In this document: positions 10,288 through 22,411 of the stretch, one piece after another | Position numbering within the stretch: the first letter of the stretch is position 1 | Layout of the letters: every line of letters begins with the position of its first letter | Origin: Dentipellis sp. KUC8613 | Lineage: Eukaryota; Basidiomycota; Agaricomycetes; Russulales; Hericiaceae | Length of the DNA: 61,601 nucleotides | Direction of reading: 5' to 3' | Assembly: GCA_002286715.1 (NCBI GenBank) | Contig: NSJX01000017.1 | Span: 1,303 to 62,903, forward strand | Notes under the pieces: generated by a model | Told to the model about the DNA's origin: nothing | The model's database searches: none | The model's input: only the letters and a program-made list of their open reading frames with translations | Program-made: the position numbers and the translations under genes

Positions 10288-12074
10288 TTACGCGTCAGGC
10301 CAAATTTCCCTGGCAGTCTTCACGACGAGCGATAGTTTCTTGACAACATCCTCCTCGGTGACGGGATTCCCATCAGCATGGGATGCGAACCCGCATTGGG
10401 GAGAGATGCAAATTCTGGTGCGACACGATAAACAGAGTAAGAGTAAAAGAGGTGAATCGCTTACTGATTCAGAGCCTCCTCTTTCGAGCGCGGCTCCTGC
10501 CCATTGGCGATCGTGTCCGCAGCGGCATAGATACGCTTCTTCAGTTCCTCTACGTCTTCCAGCTGCGATCGTAAGGCCATCAGGTGAGATCTACGGACAT
10601 TTTTGATCGCGTACTTTGGGGAATTTAGAGGTGATCAGACCAAGAACGACAGACTTGTCCTTGGGCAAGAACTTCAGAGGCTCAAATGTGCCTGCGCGTT
10701 CGGTGTCGTATTCGAGCTAGGTAATAAATTTAGAACCGATCTTGGATACCAGAAAAGACTTATCGCACATAATAAGTGTCCACGTTGATCTCGTTGAACA
10801 GTTTGACAGCGATGCGATCATAGCCGCCCTCGCTGAAGTGGAGGCCGTCCTTGATCATGACGATGACATCTCAGTTGATTCTTAGGAGGCGGTGCAAAGA
10901 TACGACATACCCGGAAGTTACCACGGCAGAGGTGCAGGCCAACGGTGAAATCCTCGGGCTTGTCCTTAAGGCAGTCATTGTAGGTCTTGATATAGAGATT
11001 CAACAGCCTCTCATGGTCTACGCCCTGCTCAGTCATGCCAGTAATCATGGACTCGGCGCAGAAGTACGCTAGAAGAGGATCGTCGAATTGAATGTTTCCT
11101 ACGTTCACACAACATCAGAAAATTTTTGTCTGAAGGGGAAACGGATAGAACGCGTACGACATCCAAGTGCATAGAGCTCTCGTATCTCCTCCCTGTATGC
11201 TTGGGCGATATCGGCGAAGTAATCCTCTGCACATCATAGAGTCAGCTTTCATAGACGCTACAAAGCGCACGAAGGCGTACCATCATTTGTGTACGCTTCC
11301 TTCTTGTACGCGTACGGACCATGGCGAAGATGGAACCATTCGGGTGCACATACTGTGATCTTGATATTCTTGTGCTCCTACAAATTGATCAGGACCATTG
11401 AGTCGTAAGCCTCATTACTCAGCCTACCTCCGGCGAAGTGATCGACTTCAGGTATTCATATTGCGCCTTGTAGAACGGTTTCGTGCGCTTCAGCTTGCCC
11501 TAAAGGAGACGATGAATGGGATCCATAGAAGTGGTAATAAGCCAGGCAACCTACGACACAGATGTATGACGCAGCCTTCTTAAACGAGTGGTGCTTGAAC
11601 GCCATGGTATCAGGCACGTAGGACTATTGGGACCGAGAATCGTTTTCAATATGGGCAACTTCGCGTGAAAGCCTCCGCTCGAGCATACCATGAACAGTTC
11701 GAGAGGTACTGCGGACCACCAATGAATATATGAAATTCGATAGATCGCATAGAAAAACGTACCGTCCGGCAAATACTCCATCCCTTCGAGATTGTCAAAT
11801 ACCCCGTCGTAGAACATGTGCCTGGGGGCTATCTTAGCATCTAAAAACACCACGAAGAATGGAATGCTGACCTCCTGAACTCGCCATCCGTGAAAGACTT
11901 GATTCCCACCTCTCGCTGCATCTTGACGATATTATCAATCGCCTGGTTCTCCACGGGCAGGAGCTCCTCTGCCGTGATCTTGCCTTCATCGAGCTCTTTC
12001 CGCTTCTGCAGGAGAATCGCGGGACGCTTGAGCGAACCAATGTGCTCTGCACGGAAAGGAGGGAGCAGATGCAT
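10288..12074 (-). CDS. MetE-like (cobalamin-independent methionine synthase C-terminal family) protein
   Basis: Twelve exons, 394 aa: 11872-12074, 11763-11821, 11689-11708, 11555-11623, 11428-11499, 11281-11377, 11158-11226, 10911-11098, 10769-10849, 10615-10716, 10465-10562, 10288-10414. All junctions are GT-AG and phases close; one exon is 20 nt. It begins MHLLPPFRAEHIGSLKRP, then SFTDGEFRRHMFYDG, FKHHSFKKAASYICV, HLCRGNF, DGLHFSEGGYDRIAV and CISPQCGFASHADGN. The H-x-C and the later Cys in SPQCG correspond to zinc ligands of MetE. The protein is about half the length of full MetE, so it belongs to the short family often labelled 5-methyltetrahydropteroyltriglutamate-homocysteine methyltransferase-like. 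Whether it makes methionine is not shown; zinc-dependent thiol methyl transfer is the family expectation. An in-frame upstream ATG exists at 12167. Confidence 0.85.
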
Positions 12075-13330
12075 CTTCGTCCAAGGAGTGCCCGGAGAAT
12101 CAAGGTGAGCAAGGTTGTGCGAAAGCCTGCCAAGGTCGCAGTCGCTTGGTGGAAAAGAGGCGTCCACAGAGCGACTCCGTTGGGTATAAATGCAAGGTTA
12201 AATCCTTTATCCCGACACCAATTGTGGGTCAGGTGGGAGCCCGTCTGATCACGATAAGAGGATCATGAGGGCACGCAAATGCTGGAAGGCCTGTTTCAGG
12301 CGTGTGCGCCCACCGTTGCGATGGAGTAAATTCAGCAGCTGGACAAGATAGGTCCCAACATGACCGGTATGACCATTGTGGGCAGGGTCTTCCGCCGCGG
12401 GCGCCCAGGGTCTACATAGAGTAAACGCAACTGCGCTGGGAACTTCTCGAGAGCTGCAATGCAGGCCTAGATGAATCTCCGTCTCATCGTGAGATAAAAT
12501 TCACTGCTCAAAGAATTGTCCCGGCACTTACATACTTGAGTTTGAACACCTTCGGATTGACCATGATACTTACGGGTTCATGAAATCAGAATATCGATAT
12601 CGCGACAAGTCTCACGACGCATCGGTTTTGAAGGGAAGCAAAGACGGCGGTTGCAAGTATAGCAGTGGGTTTGAGACCGCATCTAGTAGACTGTGCGCTC
12701 TAGGCGCTGACTGGATGTATAGAACTTAGAAGCCAGAAGGAAGATATGTTGCGGCGCTACGCCGAAGCCCCTGCAGGCGTGGGAAGGAAGCACATAGCAA
12801 GCCCCCAAAGAAAGTACGAGTCGCAATTTCTTTCGAAACGCTAGGCTGCTCTTTCCAAGCTTCATCATCCCTTACCACGCATTGATATTGTCCGACGCTC
12901 ACATGGATCCAGGTTGAGACCAGGTATACAACATTTACATGCTCAATCCTCGGATCACATACGCTTGACGTCGTCTGAAGTATCCATTAGCCGACTGGGC
13001 ATGTACTCTTCTGAGTACAAACCTTCCCAAGCTTTGAGTACCTGACATACAAAGCTGGAGAGAAGCGAGTCGTCGAATGATGAAACGTCCAAGGTCAGAT
13101 GACGGCGGCAAGAGTTTAGTCCCTGACCCTGGGATATTCGTACGCCATGTCCCAATCCTCTTGCTCGAAGCTCACGCCTATCTAGCACGGCCGACTGCCT
13201 CGCGAATCTCCGAGGAGCCCTGATAACGCATTCCGAAGTCGTGAATTATCATTCCTTCGAGAGCTTCATTGACGACCATCTCGACGGCAGCTCGCCTACG
13301 CCAACTCGACAAAGAAGCATCCGATTCACG
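12075..13330. other. intergenic with unresolved exon-like segments
   Basis: On the minus strand around 12350-12570 there are splice-like signals around short open stretches (MVNPKVFKLKY and ALEKFPAQLRLLY). I could not join them to a known family or to a terminating exon. They may be a relic or a missed small gene. The rest is the upstream region of the methyltransferase gene, with no motif that I trust. Confidence 0.3.
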
Positions 13331-14462
13331 ATGACCAACCCAGCTGTTACACCCGAAGTCTCTATCGCTCCGGAATTGATTCCGCCTCTTGACTCCTCGC
13401 TATTTCGACCAACGGAGCCCGAGCTCGAATTTCTCAAAGCGGCTATCTCTCCGGATGAGTCTGAAGTGCGGCGTCGCGTCGAGGAAGTACAGAAAGAGTA
13501 AGTGTTGGATACGCAGTTGACGAATTTGCCATACTTATTCGTCTCCAGAGCTTAGTATGTTTTCTCAGAACAGTACCTGGTTTCACGAGCTAATGCGCGA
13601 CATAGTGCAAAGCACCCGTATCCTTGTATTCGCGCGTACCACCATGTCTCGCTCATGATGAGCGCTAACAAAGTCTATCCACACATCCTCGAAGCTGGAA
13701 AGAATCCGGAGACAATCTTACTCGACCTCGGCTGCTGCAGTGAGTCTACTCTTCTTCCTTCAACTCCGACAGCTCTTTATCTCGACCTAGTGGGCACGGA
13801 CGTACGCAAGCTGGTTTACGATGGGTTCCTCGCTTCCCAGGTAGTCGGATGCGACCTCCGCCCCGAGTTCATCGCAGCCGGACACAAGCTCTACAGCGAC
13901 GCAGCGAACAGTTCCATCCACTTCTTCGCCGGCGACATGTTCGCTCATCCCCTCCCGGCCCTCCCTCGCGCAGGCGTCCAGCCTTCGACCACACCTCTCT
14001 CCGAAGTCTCATCCCTCGTGGAGCTTACGGGCCGAGTGACGCACATATACACGGGGGCCCTCTTCCACTTATGGGACGAGTCTTCTCAACTCGCACTCGC
14101 TCTGCGTCTCGCGTGCCTCTTGCGACGCATCCCCGGTGCGACGATCTTCGGGCGTCATCAGGCGCTCGAGCAAGCGGGCATGATCGATGACCACATGGAG
14201 CGGTACGTGTGCAGACGCGTCGTGTCATGATTCTCTACTCACGGCCAGTGGCTCATATCCACTTTCCAGCCGCCGCTATGGTCATTCGCCGGCGTCATGG
14301 GGTCTTCTCTGGCGCAAGGTCTTCAAGGAGGTCGATGGTGATCAATTCAACGAGGACAGCGTGATCGTCGAGGCTGAACTCAGCGATGCGCTGAACCGAC
14401 CGGACCTCTTCCCGCGGAACAACAATCCGCTGATGATGTACTGGAGCGTACGGTTGACTTAA
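13331..14462 (+). CDS. class I SAM-dependent methyltransferase
   Basis: Five exons (13331-13497, 13549-13554, 13606-13739, 13791-14202, 14270-14462), 303 aa. The SAM-binding glycine motif reads ILLDLGCCMGTD, followed by VVGCDLRPEFIAAGH (acidic residue for the ribose) and HFFAGDMF. The layout resembles the methyltransferases linked to meroterpenoid clusters (AusD-like) that are common in basidiomycetes. No terpene or polyketide gene is nearby here, so the substrate is unknown. Exon 2 is only 6 nt (AGCTTA); it is needed to keep frame and yields KEAYAKHPYPC, which matches what relatives show. The stop lies after MMYWSVRLT. Confidence 0.75.
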
Positions 14463-15526
14463 GCCGGTATTCTCATTGCATGGCTTTCCTCGGCACTGCG
14501 GATGAAGAAGTTTGATATATTCTTTGTCTACAACGACTCGTTGAAACGCTCTTTGTAAGAGAATATTGGCAACGAGTCAGAATGCTATCGAGTGACGTTT
14601 CGCTATGAATGCTAAGGATACCGCGAGCAGAAGCACTGTCACGACCGACATTCGCTCTATCACTACAACCCGAACCCGAACCACGCAATGCACACCGACA
14701 ACCAGCCAGCCAGCCCTCAACTAAGCATTGTGTGTCGACCCCGATTCATCATTATTATAGCACTTCGCAAACCAAAACTAAACTACCGCCCATCCATCCA
14801 CCCACCCACCCGCCCGCCCTCCACATCCCCAGCGAAAAGGCAAATCGACCAAGAAAACGAGCGCAAAAGAAGCGGAAGGAAGAAAGATAAAAAAAGTCCA
14901 CAGGCGGTACCGACGTAGCAATGTATATATGACGGTGAAGGTGAATGAATGCAAATATAGGAATGCAGAATGCAGAATGCAGGGTGCAGGGCGCGGAAGA
15001 CCGGTATCTGTAACGTATACGTGTGTCGAGGTACTGGGTAATAGTTGTTCGTGCAGACCCAGCGGCGCGGGGTAAATGGGTGGAACGCGCAGCGGGCCGG
15101 GTAACGAATGGACCGGTGGCGGCGAAGCAAGGAGCGGGAGAACAAGCGAGTGGATGGAGGTGGCTATCTAACAACGACGAGCGACCGAGGTGGATGAGGC
15201 GACCGTGGGATAGGATAGATAAAGTTACAAATCCCCGTGCTGAGCTGAATCGAACAGGTATCCGACAAGAAGAGGTCCGTGCGGTGCATGCAAATGTGTG
15301 CGGATGCGAAGGGTGAAGGGTGAAAAGCGGGCGGTTGCGGTAAGGTAGGGTACAGGGTAAGAGGGGAGGCAGAGAAGGGGGTGTTGTGCGCGGAACAAAG
15401 GTAAGAGGGAGCATGCATGTCGTGTGCAGAGCGCACGGATAAGTATAATGTACGTTATCTGCCGTGTTAATTGTCCGTGTAATAATGAAGCAGGGTCTCT
15501 AAGAGGTATATCGTACTAATGCCTGG
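14463..15526. other. convergent intergenic, ~1 kb
   Basis: Lies between the 3' ends of the methyltransferase and KRE6 genes. It is rich in CCCACCCACC and AAAGAAGCGG-type low-complexity runs around 14790-14900. Open frames here are compositional. No RNA gene seen. Confidence 0.4.
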
Positions 15527-18384
15527 CTAGCAGGAACCACCATTGAGCTGTGCACCATCCAGAATTATTACTGCACGTATACAGAGAACACTCGAATCGA
15601 GGAACATACCAGCTTGTTTTTCGGGAATGTGTATCCCGCGCCTGACGGACCACTTGTCCACTTCGTCAAGTTGGCATCTATCACAGCGTTAGACCGGTCA
15701 GCAAATGAAAATGCATTCGAGACGCACTGTTGTAAGCATCCGGATGGTTGTTGATATAATCCTCTGTCGGATAATCCTTGGGACTGCAACCAATATTGAT
15801 ATTGTCTTTCCTTTGATACACGCGAACATAGTCAACGAGCATCTCCGACGGGAACGTCATCGTCGACAAGTCGATCGTCTGCCAGTTAGCTATCCGAACA
15901 CATGTCATTAACAAAAAAGCCTCGCAAAGTTATTGAGAAACGACATACGTGAGATACCCAGGTTGAAAACAATCGACTGTAAGAGCATCAACGTCAGCGG
16001 ACAAGCATTACTGATCAAGGCGATGGCGACAGACCATCGGCTCTTCAGGAATCAGGCGCTGGTCCACGCCGCTGCCGTCAGTGCCCTGATCTGGGCCGAC
16101 AGCACCTGCACCCATGCGAGCTGTCGGCTGGCCGCCCATCTGCCACGTAATGAAGCCATCTGAACGACTTGATGGATTCGCGAAGTACTCGAAGCCTGAG
16201 AGCGTGGGTAAGCACGAGAGAGATATGGGAAAGCGGGATAGACACACCGAACGTGCTGAACTGCTGTCCAGAACCCTCGAAGATATTAGAGGGAAGCTGA
16301 GTAAGGGCGGAGACCGCTTGTTGGCTAGGAGAGGTCAGTGGTCGAGCGATCATCAACATGGTACGAGAACATACACAGCAGATCCTCTGAAGACGCAACG
16401 GTCAGACAAAGAGATAACGAAAACGACGTATGAACGCACTTGTAGGAATTAGGCGTCGTAATGGCAGTGTTGTAGATATACCACTCGTCCTGGGTATCGT
16501 TCAAATACAAGAAGTCGTGCGTGAACGGCGCGAACTGTGCAGACTGGGACACGACACCGCCATCGCCCTGCTTGTTGTGCTCCGCCTCGAGGATATCAAT
16601 CTCGGGCGCGCCACGGCCCTTGCTCACGTCGGGACCTGGGTGATCTTCACCAGGACAGGTACATGACCTAGTGCAGTCGGAGACCTCAGATCATATCGAG
16701 AACATCGAAACCCGAAATGCACGTACGAAAGCTTTTGCCCAGAAAGGACAGACAGCTGGAAGTTGTACTGTTGCTTGGACGCGTCGGAATGCAGAGCTGC
16801 CGAAGGCCCAGAGCCATCGGCCAGAGTTTGATTCGGCAGAGTACCGACGTCGCAAGAGTCGTACGTGTATGGCCAGGTGCCGTCCGTGGTCGCTCCATAC
16901 CCCGGTCGTCCAAGATTGCCCATCGTCCACGCACCAGGCCACTATGCAGTTGTGAGTAAGACATACGGCAACAGATTCAGCGAGATACTTACGTATCCTC
17001 GAGTCTCGTCATTCGGACCCGGCAAACTGAGACTGACTTCGATATATCCGCTGGTGAAGCAGAACTTGTTCCAGCTCTGCAACATCCCCGAGCGATACTG
17101 CATGCCGTTGGTTTCGACGTTCTCCAGGAGGATGTGCAGATAACCGTCCTTGGTGGTGACCTGGCGCGGGTCATACCACTCGATATCTGAGGTTGCCCAA
17201 TACCAGAGGTCGACGGCTTCCCAGAAAGGATCGTCGCCCGGATAGAACGAACGGCCGTCCGTATTGAACTCGTCTGAGAACACGAGAACATAGTCTTCTT
17301 TGTCGTAACCCGTGCGCGTCTTCGCGCTGTCCGGCGTGTCTTTGTCGATAAGTTGCGGCATGAGGAAACTGGAGAAATGTCAGCATGTGACAAACACAGG
17401 TAGTTACAGGACCGTCAAACTCGGCTGGCGGAAGGATACCGGCAGAGATAGCAGGAGAAAAGATGCGGCATGGAGCGGCCGTATATACGGCTAAACTCCA
17501 CGGTATGGGTGGGAGACACGATCGCTGACGATGTGGCGTCCGGGGCTACCAGAGAGTAGAAATGAAGGTCAAGAGAATACTCACTTGGGCGGGGGCGGTG
17601 TGTCTGTTTGATTCACTCGCGTGTTGCCATCCTCAGCGAAAAAGAGATGGCCGTTGTGTCGAATGGAGTCGACGACAGGATATGCGATGAAGAGGGTCAG
17701 AAGTGCGGCGACAAGGAGGACAAGGACTCCGATGTTGAGGATTCCACGGACGGGGGAAAATGAGCCGGGCTTGTCGACCTGGTCGGGCTCGTGGAGGAGA
17801 TCCTCGTCGTCTATGGGCTCCTTGTCGTCGTACGTCGGATCGTACGCGTAAGGAACAAGGCCGCCGCGCTGGTTCGGGTTGCCAGAGGGGTATTTCGAGT
17901 CTGACGAGAGCGACCAAACGGACTCGCCAGACGTCGAGAAGACGGAGTCGCGGGGGCCAATGGGTGTACGGGGAGGAAGAAGGGTGCCATTCTCGTCTTC
18001 AGTCGCAAGGCGGTAGAGAACCATTGAGCCGCGTTGGCCCGCCTGAAGGGTCGAGAACTGCGACCCCAGGGCGCGCGCGTCGTCTGAAGGTATGCGATCG
18101 AGGTACATGCTGCTCCCTCGCGAGGCAGGTCGCGAACGCATTGCCGAGTACGGGTTGGGGGAGGGGGAGGGGCCCGCATGGGGGTTAAGCGGGGACGAGA
18201 CGAAGTTGGAGGTAGAAAAAGAGCGGGAAGGGGGTTTTGAAGACGAAGCATCAGACGGCCCAGGGAGAAGCGGTTGGTCGACAGCATGGAAAGTGGGCGT
18301 GCGGGGGGACGCGACACTCTCTGGGGTTGGAGAGTATTCCTGAGAGGACTCTGGGCTGTCGAAGGGATCGTTACCGGCCGTCAT
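15527..18384 (-). CDS. KRE6/SKN1-family beta-glucan synthesis-associated protein
   Basis: Eleven exons, 715 aa: 17585-18384, 16993-17368, 16727-16941, 16440-16667, 16375-16386, 16248-16324, 16035-16195, 15949-15976, 15728-15889, 15610-15677, 15527-15547. A type II membrane protein: a Ser/Pro-rich cytosolic tail of about 210 residues, one transmembrane helix at about 214-238 ([15 protein letters not shown]), then a lumenal GH16-like domain. That domain shows [57 protein letters not shown] and the catalytic-type motif E486-I-D488-I-L-E491. In yeast this family is required for cell-wall beta-1,6-glucan and acts in the secretory pathway. Length fits the family. Exon 5 is 12 nt. The gene is divergent from the SNARE gene across about 480 bp. 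Confidence 0.95.
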
Positions 18385-18867
18385 GATGACGGGGAGGCGG
18401 GAAGAAAGGAAGGGCGGGAGGGCGGGGGACGAGGAGGAGGAGGAGGAGGGAGGAGGTAACGACCGGGAGGATTGCCCAGACCAGGACACTAAACGCCGCC
18501 CGTGAGTAAATCCTTTTGATCGTCCGTGACCGAGCCTCTCCGGGCCACACCCCGCCCTCCGGCCTCCCCACCTATTACCTCCGGCCCTCTGCTTCTCTAT
18601 TCTGATACCTCGCAACCCCAACACGCTCTATCTTCGCGTCCTCGTGCTGCCTTCTGCTTCCAGCTGTGTTCCCCATTTCTTGCTCTTGCTTCCGGCCCGC
18701 GTCCGGCCGCTCGGTCGATCCCCGGAGCGTGTCACACAATACATTTGTGACGTCACGCCCGCCCGTCACATAGGCGTCGGGACCGCGCCCCGACGCCTGC
18801 CCGCTTGTCTCCTCCGCGCCACTCCTCCAGTAGACTCTACGCTAGAACTTCACCGCACACCAAGCGA
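18385..18867. promoter_or_regulatory. bidirectional promoter with a CRE palindrome
   Basis: This stretch separates the start codons of the KRE6-family gene (minus) and the SFT1/BET1-like gene (plus). At 18747-18756 it contains GTGACGTCAC, a perfect 10-bp palindrome with the TGACGTCA core bound by ATF/CREB bZIP factors. Another GTCACA lies nearby on each side. Control of either gene by this site is inference. Confidence 0.6.
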
Positions 18868-19340
18868 ATGTCCACCTCGCGCTCTCAGGAAGATACCTAC
18901 GAGGCTCAGAACGACCAACGCCTCGATGAACTACACTCCAAGATCCGCACACTTCGCGGTGTAAGTCCTCATCCTCAGCCGTATCTCTCCTCCGCCGCCC
19001 TCGCACACATACTGCGCACACGCGCCGCCAAGCATTCAATCTGACTTTCTCCAGGTAACGACTGACATCTACGACGATGCCGAGCGCCAGAACCTGATGC
19101 TCGATGATACCGTGGGTTCCCCTCGTCCTCATTTGCGCGCCTCTTCTCATACATGCGTAGTCCAACACGTTCACATCCCTGACATCTGGCCTCACCGCAT
19201 CCGCCCAGCGTATGACACGCTCTTTCTCGCCCGGCACGCTAACTACCCTCCGCATCGCCTTCTATGTCGTGGCCGCCCTCGTCGGCCTCTGGTTCGTAAA
19301 GACCATATTCTCGTGGTGGACCAGCGCTCCGAGCTCATAG
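18868..19340 (+). CDS. SFT1/BET1-like Qc-SNARE
   Basis: Three exons (18868-18960, 19055-19111, 19161-19340), 109 aa. The SNARE coiled-coil core starts in exon 1 (NDQRLDELHSKIRTLRG) and continues as VTTDIYDDAERQNLMLDDT and SNTFTSLTSGL. It is followed by a C-terminal membrane anchor (LRIAFYVVAALVGLWF). Small size, a single SNARE helix and the tail anchor fit the Bet1/Sft1 group, which works in ER-Golgi or intra-Golgi vesicle fusion. Sft1 is slightly favoured over Bet1 by the short N-terminus, but the two cannot be separated by eye. Confidence 0.85.
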
Positions 19341-20399
19341 TATTAGTCTCGCATATGTACGTCTCATTACCTGTATTGTAGCGTGTCACTCACAGCTGTA
19401 CAGATACCTCTTATCTTTACCTGTTTCTCTACGTCCTAGTCGCCCCACGGTTTAGCTATCTATTCTAATTTATCGGATCTTCTGTCTGCCTGCCAATCCG
19501 GCGCCTTCGTCGTGTCAACCACACCTCCACCGTGCATCGAGCTGCGTTTTCCTGACATGGGCGCTGTCTTCAATTGATGACTATCTGCTCGGAGGCATGT
19601 TCGCACCCTTTCTGGGTGCAGTACATGTATCGAACTCAGGCACGGTGGCTTCAGTACTGTGAACGTGCCTGCTCTAGTCGGCTGGACAACTACCCGACCT
19701 CACCGTGGCTGTCCGGCGAGGTGTCGATCTTTCGAACTCGTGTGCATGATCCTATGGACGGCACTCTCATCGACGTCCTCTAAGCTATTCAATAGTCTTC
19801 GTCCTATCTCATAAGTCCAGTTCTCATCCTCCTATCACTGCATTGCATCGACTAACTCCAATCTACGTACTGCAGTCCGTCCCTCGATGGTCATTGAGCG
19901 TCTAATGCAGCAATCAACTGACGCGGCGTCGCAGCATGCCAGCAGCCCGGGGTGTTTGCTAAAAATTATTCGCTAGCTCTAGCAGCATCGAAGGCGTAGC
20001 TCTGACCCTGACTTGGTTTCGACCCTCGTCGTTGCGTGTCACGCCTATTCCAGTGCGGGATAGCGTGTCATCACTGCGTTGCCATTACAGAGCAGTGATC
20101 GCGCCTGCATTCCGATACTTTAACTCACTGCAACTCTATCCGGCATTCTGCATACCCACATATCGACTTTCAGCCTAGTGCGCGCACATGACTGCGCGGT
20201 CGCTGTCTCCGAGTACCGCCCACTGACGTTGATGCGCTTGTAGCTGACAGCCCCGCGCCATGGACACGGGTCTGGACAATACGAGAACTTGCGAATCAGG
20301 CTAGATGAGATGAAAGGCTTAAATGCATGTTGGTAGGCTCGGGCTAAGGGCGGAAACGCCCAACGAGGCTGAAAGGTATGGTAATTCATTGCCCATGGA
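19341..20399. other. intergenic, nothing recognised
   Basis: Downstream of the SNARE gene. Short frames only. It ends where the FunK1 kinase relic begins. Confidence 0.4.
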
Positions 20400-21870
20400 C
20401 GTCACCATCGCTACTTCTCATCTTCTGCACGATATGCGCTGAACGACTCTCGTAGTGTCCATTCCGCGACGACGAAAGCATGCAGTTCTTGTGATGCGCC
20501 AAGTTGGTCTTCTCGAAGAGATTTGTACTCTTCTTGAGGTCCTTGGACGGCCAAGTCGCAGCGAGAGAGCTGTTGTTAACCCGACTACCATAGCGCAAGA
20601 AGACGTCCCTCAGCTGCTCGTGCGTATCCAAAGGCTCGGACGTGGTCACTGGGAAAAAATTCGCGTGGTTTTGGCTGTCGCAGGGGTCGAATTTTGCATC
20701 GTATTCCTCCTCAGCTTCGTGTCCTTCAGTTTGGCTAACCCGCCAATGCAGATGCCACTCGAAATATTTTCAGCTTTTGAGCTTCGTGGATCGTCTTGAC
20801 GGTGTCTTCTAGATGGAGTGTCTAAACAATCTCGTGAAACCGACAAACTAAATAACGGGAGACGTGGATGAAGAATCCGGTGCCATCCAACAGTCGGTAT
20901 GCTTTCATTGGGAAACGCAAAGACAATGCTGAGCGGAAATACTAGGTACCCTAAAGTCCAGATAGCGATATGCAGCTGGTTCAACTGTAAAAGAAAAAGC
21001 GAGTGCGCACCCTGATAGCGGGCAACCGCGTCGTCGGATCCTGCACCATGTACTTCTTGTACTTACACAAGTCCCATCGTCAGTCGCTGAGAACTCCGCT
21101 TCGCCTGACGTTGCCCCCCCTCCTGTCTCCGAGGATCGTGATGTTGTTGGCGTTGATGTCGCGGTGCAGGAACGCGGTCTTGTTCCAGGCGTCTTCGTAG
21201 GCTACAATGCTTTGTTAATTGCTAGGAGCCTTCAGCGCGTAGGCAATCATCTACTTGATTTTGTCTTCAGCGGCCAGTTCCACAGTGACATCGTATCCAC
21301 GCTGTTCGATTGACATACGGGCCATGCGCCAGAAGCACTTATAGAGCGTAAGATCTGAATCCGTCCCGTATCTGAACGGCTTAGAGATGACACAACTAGA
21401 ACGATCGAAGAATAGGATTCTGGCTTCGAAACAAAAGACGTAGAGGGAGAAGACGTGCGTGCGGTGTTGATGAGTGAAGATCTGCTTAAATAACGGAGTA
21501 GAGGATCTATCTCAGTGCGTCACTGCCTTCTTCTACCACCTGCTTCAGAAATTTGAGCCGCGCTAAGCCAAAGGTGAACGCCGACTGGTCGTGGCGGTCC
21601 TTGACTTCGATGGGAACCACAAGATCGCCCCAGCACGTCCCAGCAGCAGCGACGGATCTATTAATATTTCTTGTGATTCTCCTTGTGACCCTCGTCCATC
21701 TTGCTCGTCTTCACGAACCCGTTCGGAGGCATGATCATGTAGGAATGGGTCCGCTTGTTCTTCACAAAGAGGCCCACATCGGCTCTTTTTCTCTTCCTGC
21801 CAGGCTCCTCCTTATGCTTGGGAGAGTCATCCAGACCTGAGGGCTCCGACAGCGAGACTTCCTGAGCATT
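20400..21870 (-). pseudogene. FunK1-type protein kinase relic
   Basis: Minus-strand remains of the fungal-specific FunK1 kinase family. Readable pieces in order are: an N-terminal lysine-rich segment (about 21870-21680); VVPIEVKDRHDQSAF (near 21600); HQHRTHVFSLYVFCFEAR (near 21450); FFDRSSCVISKPFRYG; the helix before the catalytic loop (AYEDAWNKTAFL); and the loop LHRDINANN (near 21140-21170). Breaks are clear. Paired stop codons follow the N-terminal piece near 21655. A TGA at 21080-21082 sits at the position expected for the metal-binding aspartate region, where LSD is followed by a stop and then RWDLCKY. The C-terminal part (20400-20990) is barely recognisable. The gene is not expected to make an active kinase. 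Confidence 0.75.
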
Positions 21871-22411
21871 TCCAAGTCAGAAGTTGGATTGCCGTTCAAA
21901 AGACGTCGACTTCGACATCATCGTGGACAAGGTCGGGGTCGAGAAAGGAAAGGCAGCTTACCTACAGCAGGCTAGGAGGTCCTCTATTTGTGCGAAAGCA
22001 GAGTTTCTTTTCAATGTTGAAGTCAGAGGAAGCTGCGGATATGATGAGTCCATAAATAGATCTGGGCCATGGGGACTCGCGGCCACGAAGTTTCGTTGTT
22101 TCTAAGATCTTTGGCCTATGAAACCCAAAACCGCTCCATAATTTCGGCAGCCAGATACGCACCTCGTTCAAGCAGAGCCAGACGTTGTCGAGTGGTCGTT
22201 GTGGTCCGCGTTGAACCCCCTGGCCCCTAGCGGCGAGGCCGATAATTGAGATAATTAATTTTGATCGAATGATATCATACTTGTTGCAAGGGGGGGGGTA
22301 TTAGGTTCGGGCTTCGGCGGCACTTCCGTCGCCGATGCTCTCTGTCCGCCGTTTATATGCTTGCTCTCGATTTAGCTCTCCACCGACGACAGCGCACACG
22401 CAACCTCCAAG
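21871..22411. other. kinase-relic upstream region and PIL1-type promoter
   Basis: Contains weak minus-strand remains that may be the N-terminus of the FunK1 relic, such as an open stretch near 21962-22171. A run of nine G at about 22291 precedes the eisosome gene. No convincing promoter box was found. Confidence 0.35.

Noticed and set aside
12075..12167. Upstream in-frame ATG extending the MetE-like protein by 31 residues
   Set aside because: The family normally begins close to LPPFRAEHIGSL, so the internal ATG at 12074 fits better; the longer start is kept only as an alternative.
12350..12570. Possible small mitochondrial-carrier-like or other gene on the minus strand
   Set aside because: Splice-like signals exist, but no joined frame reached a recognisable domain or sensible stop.
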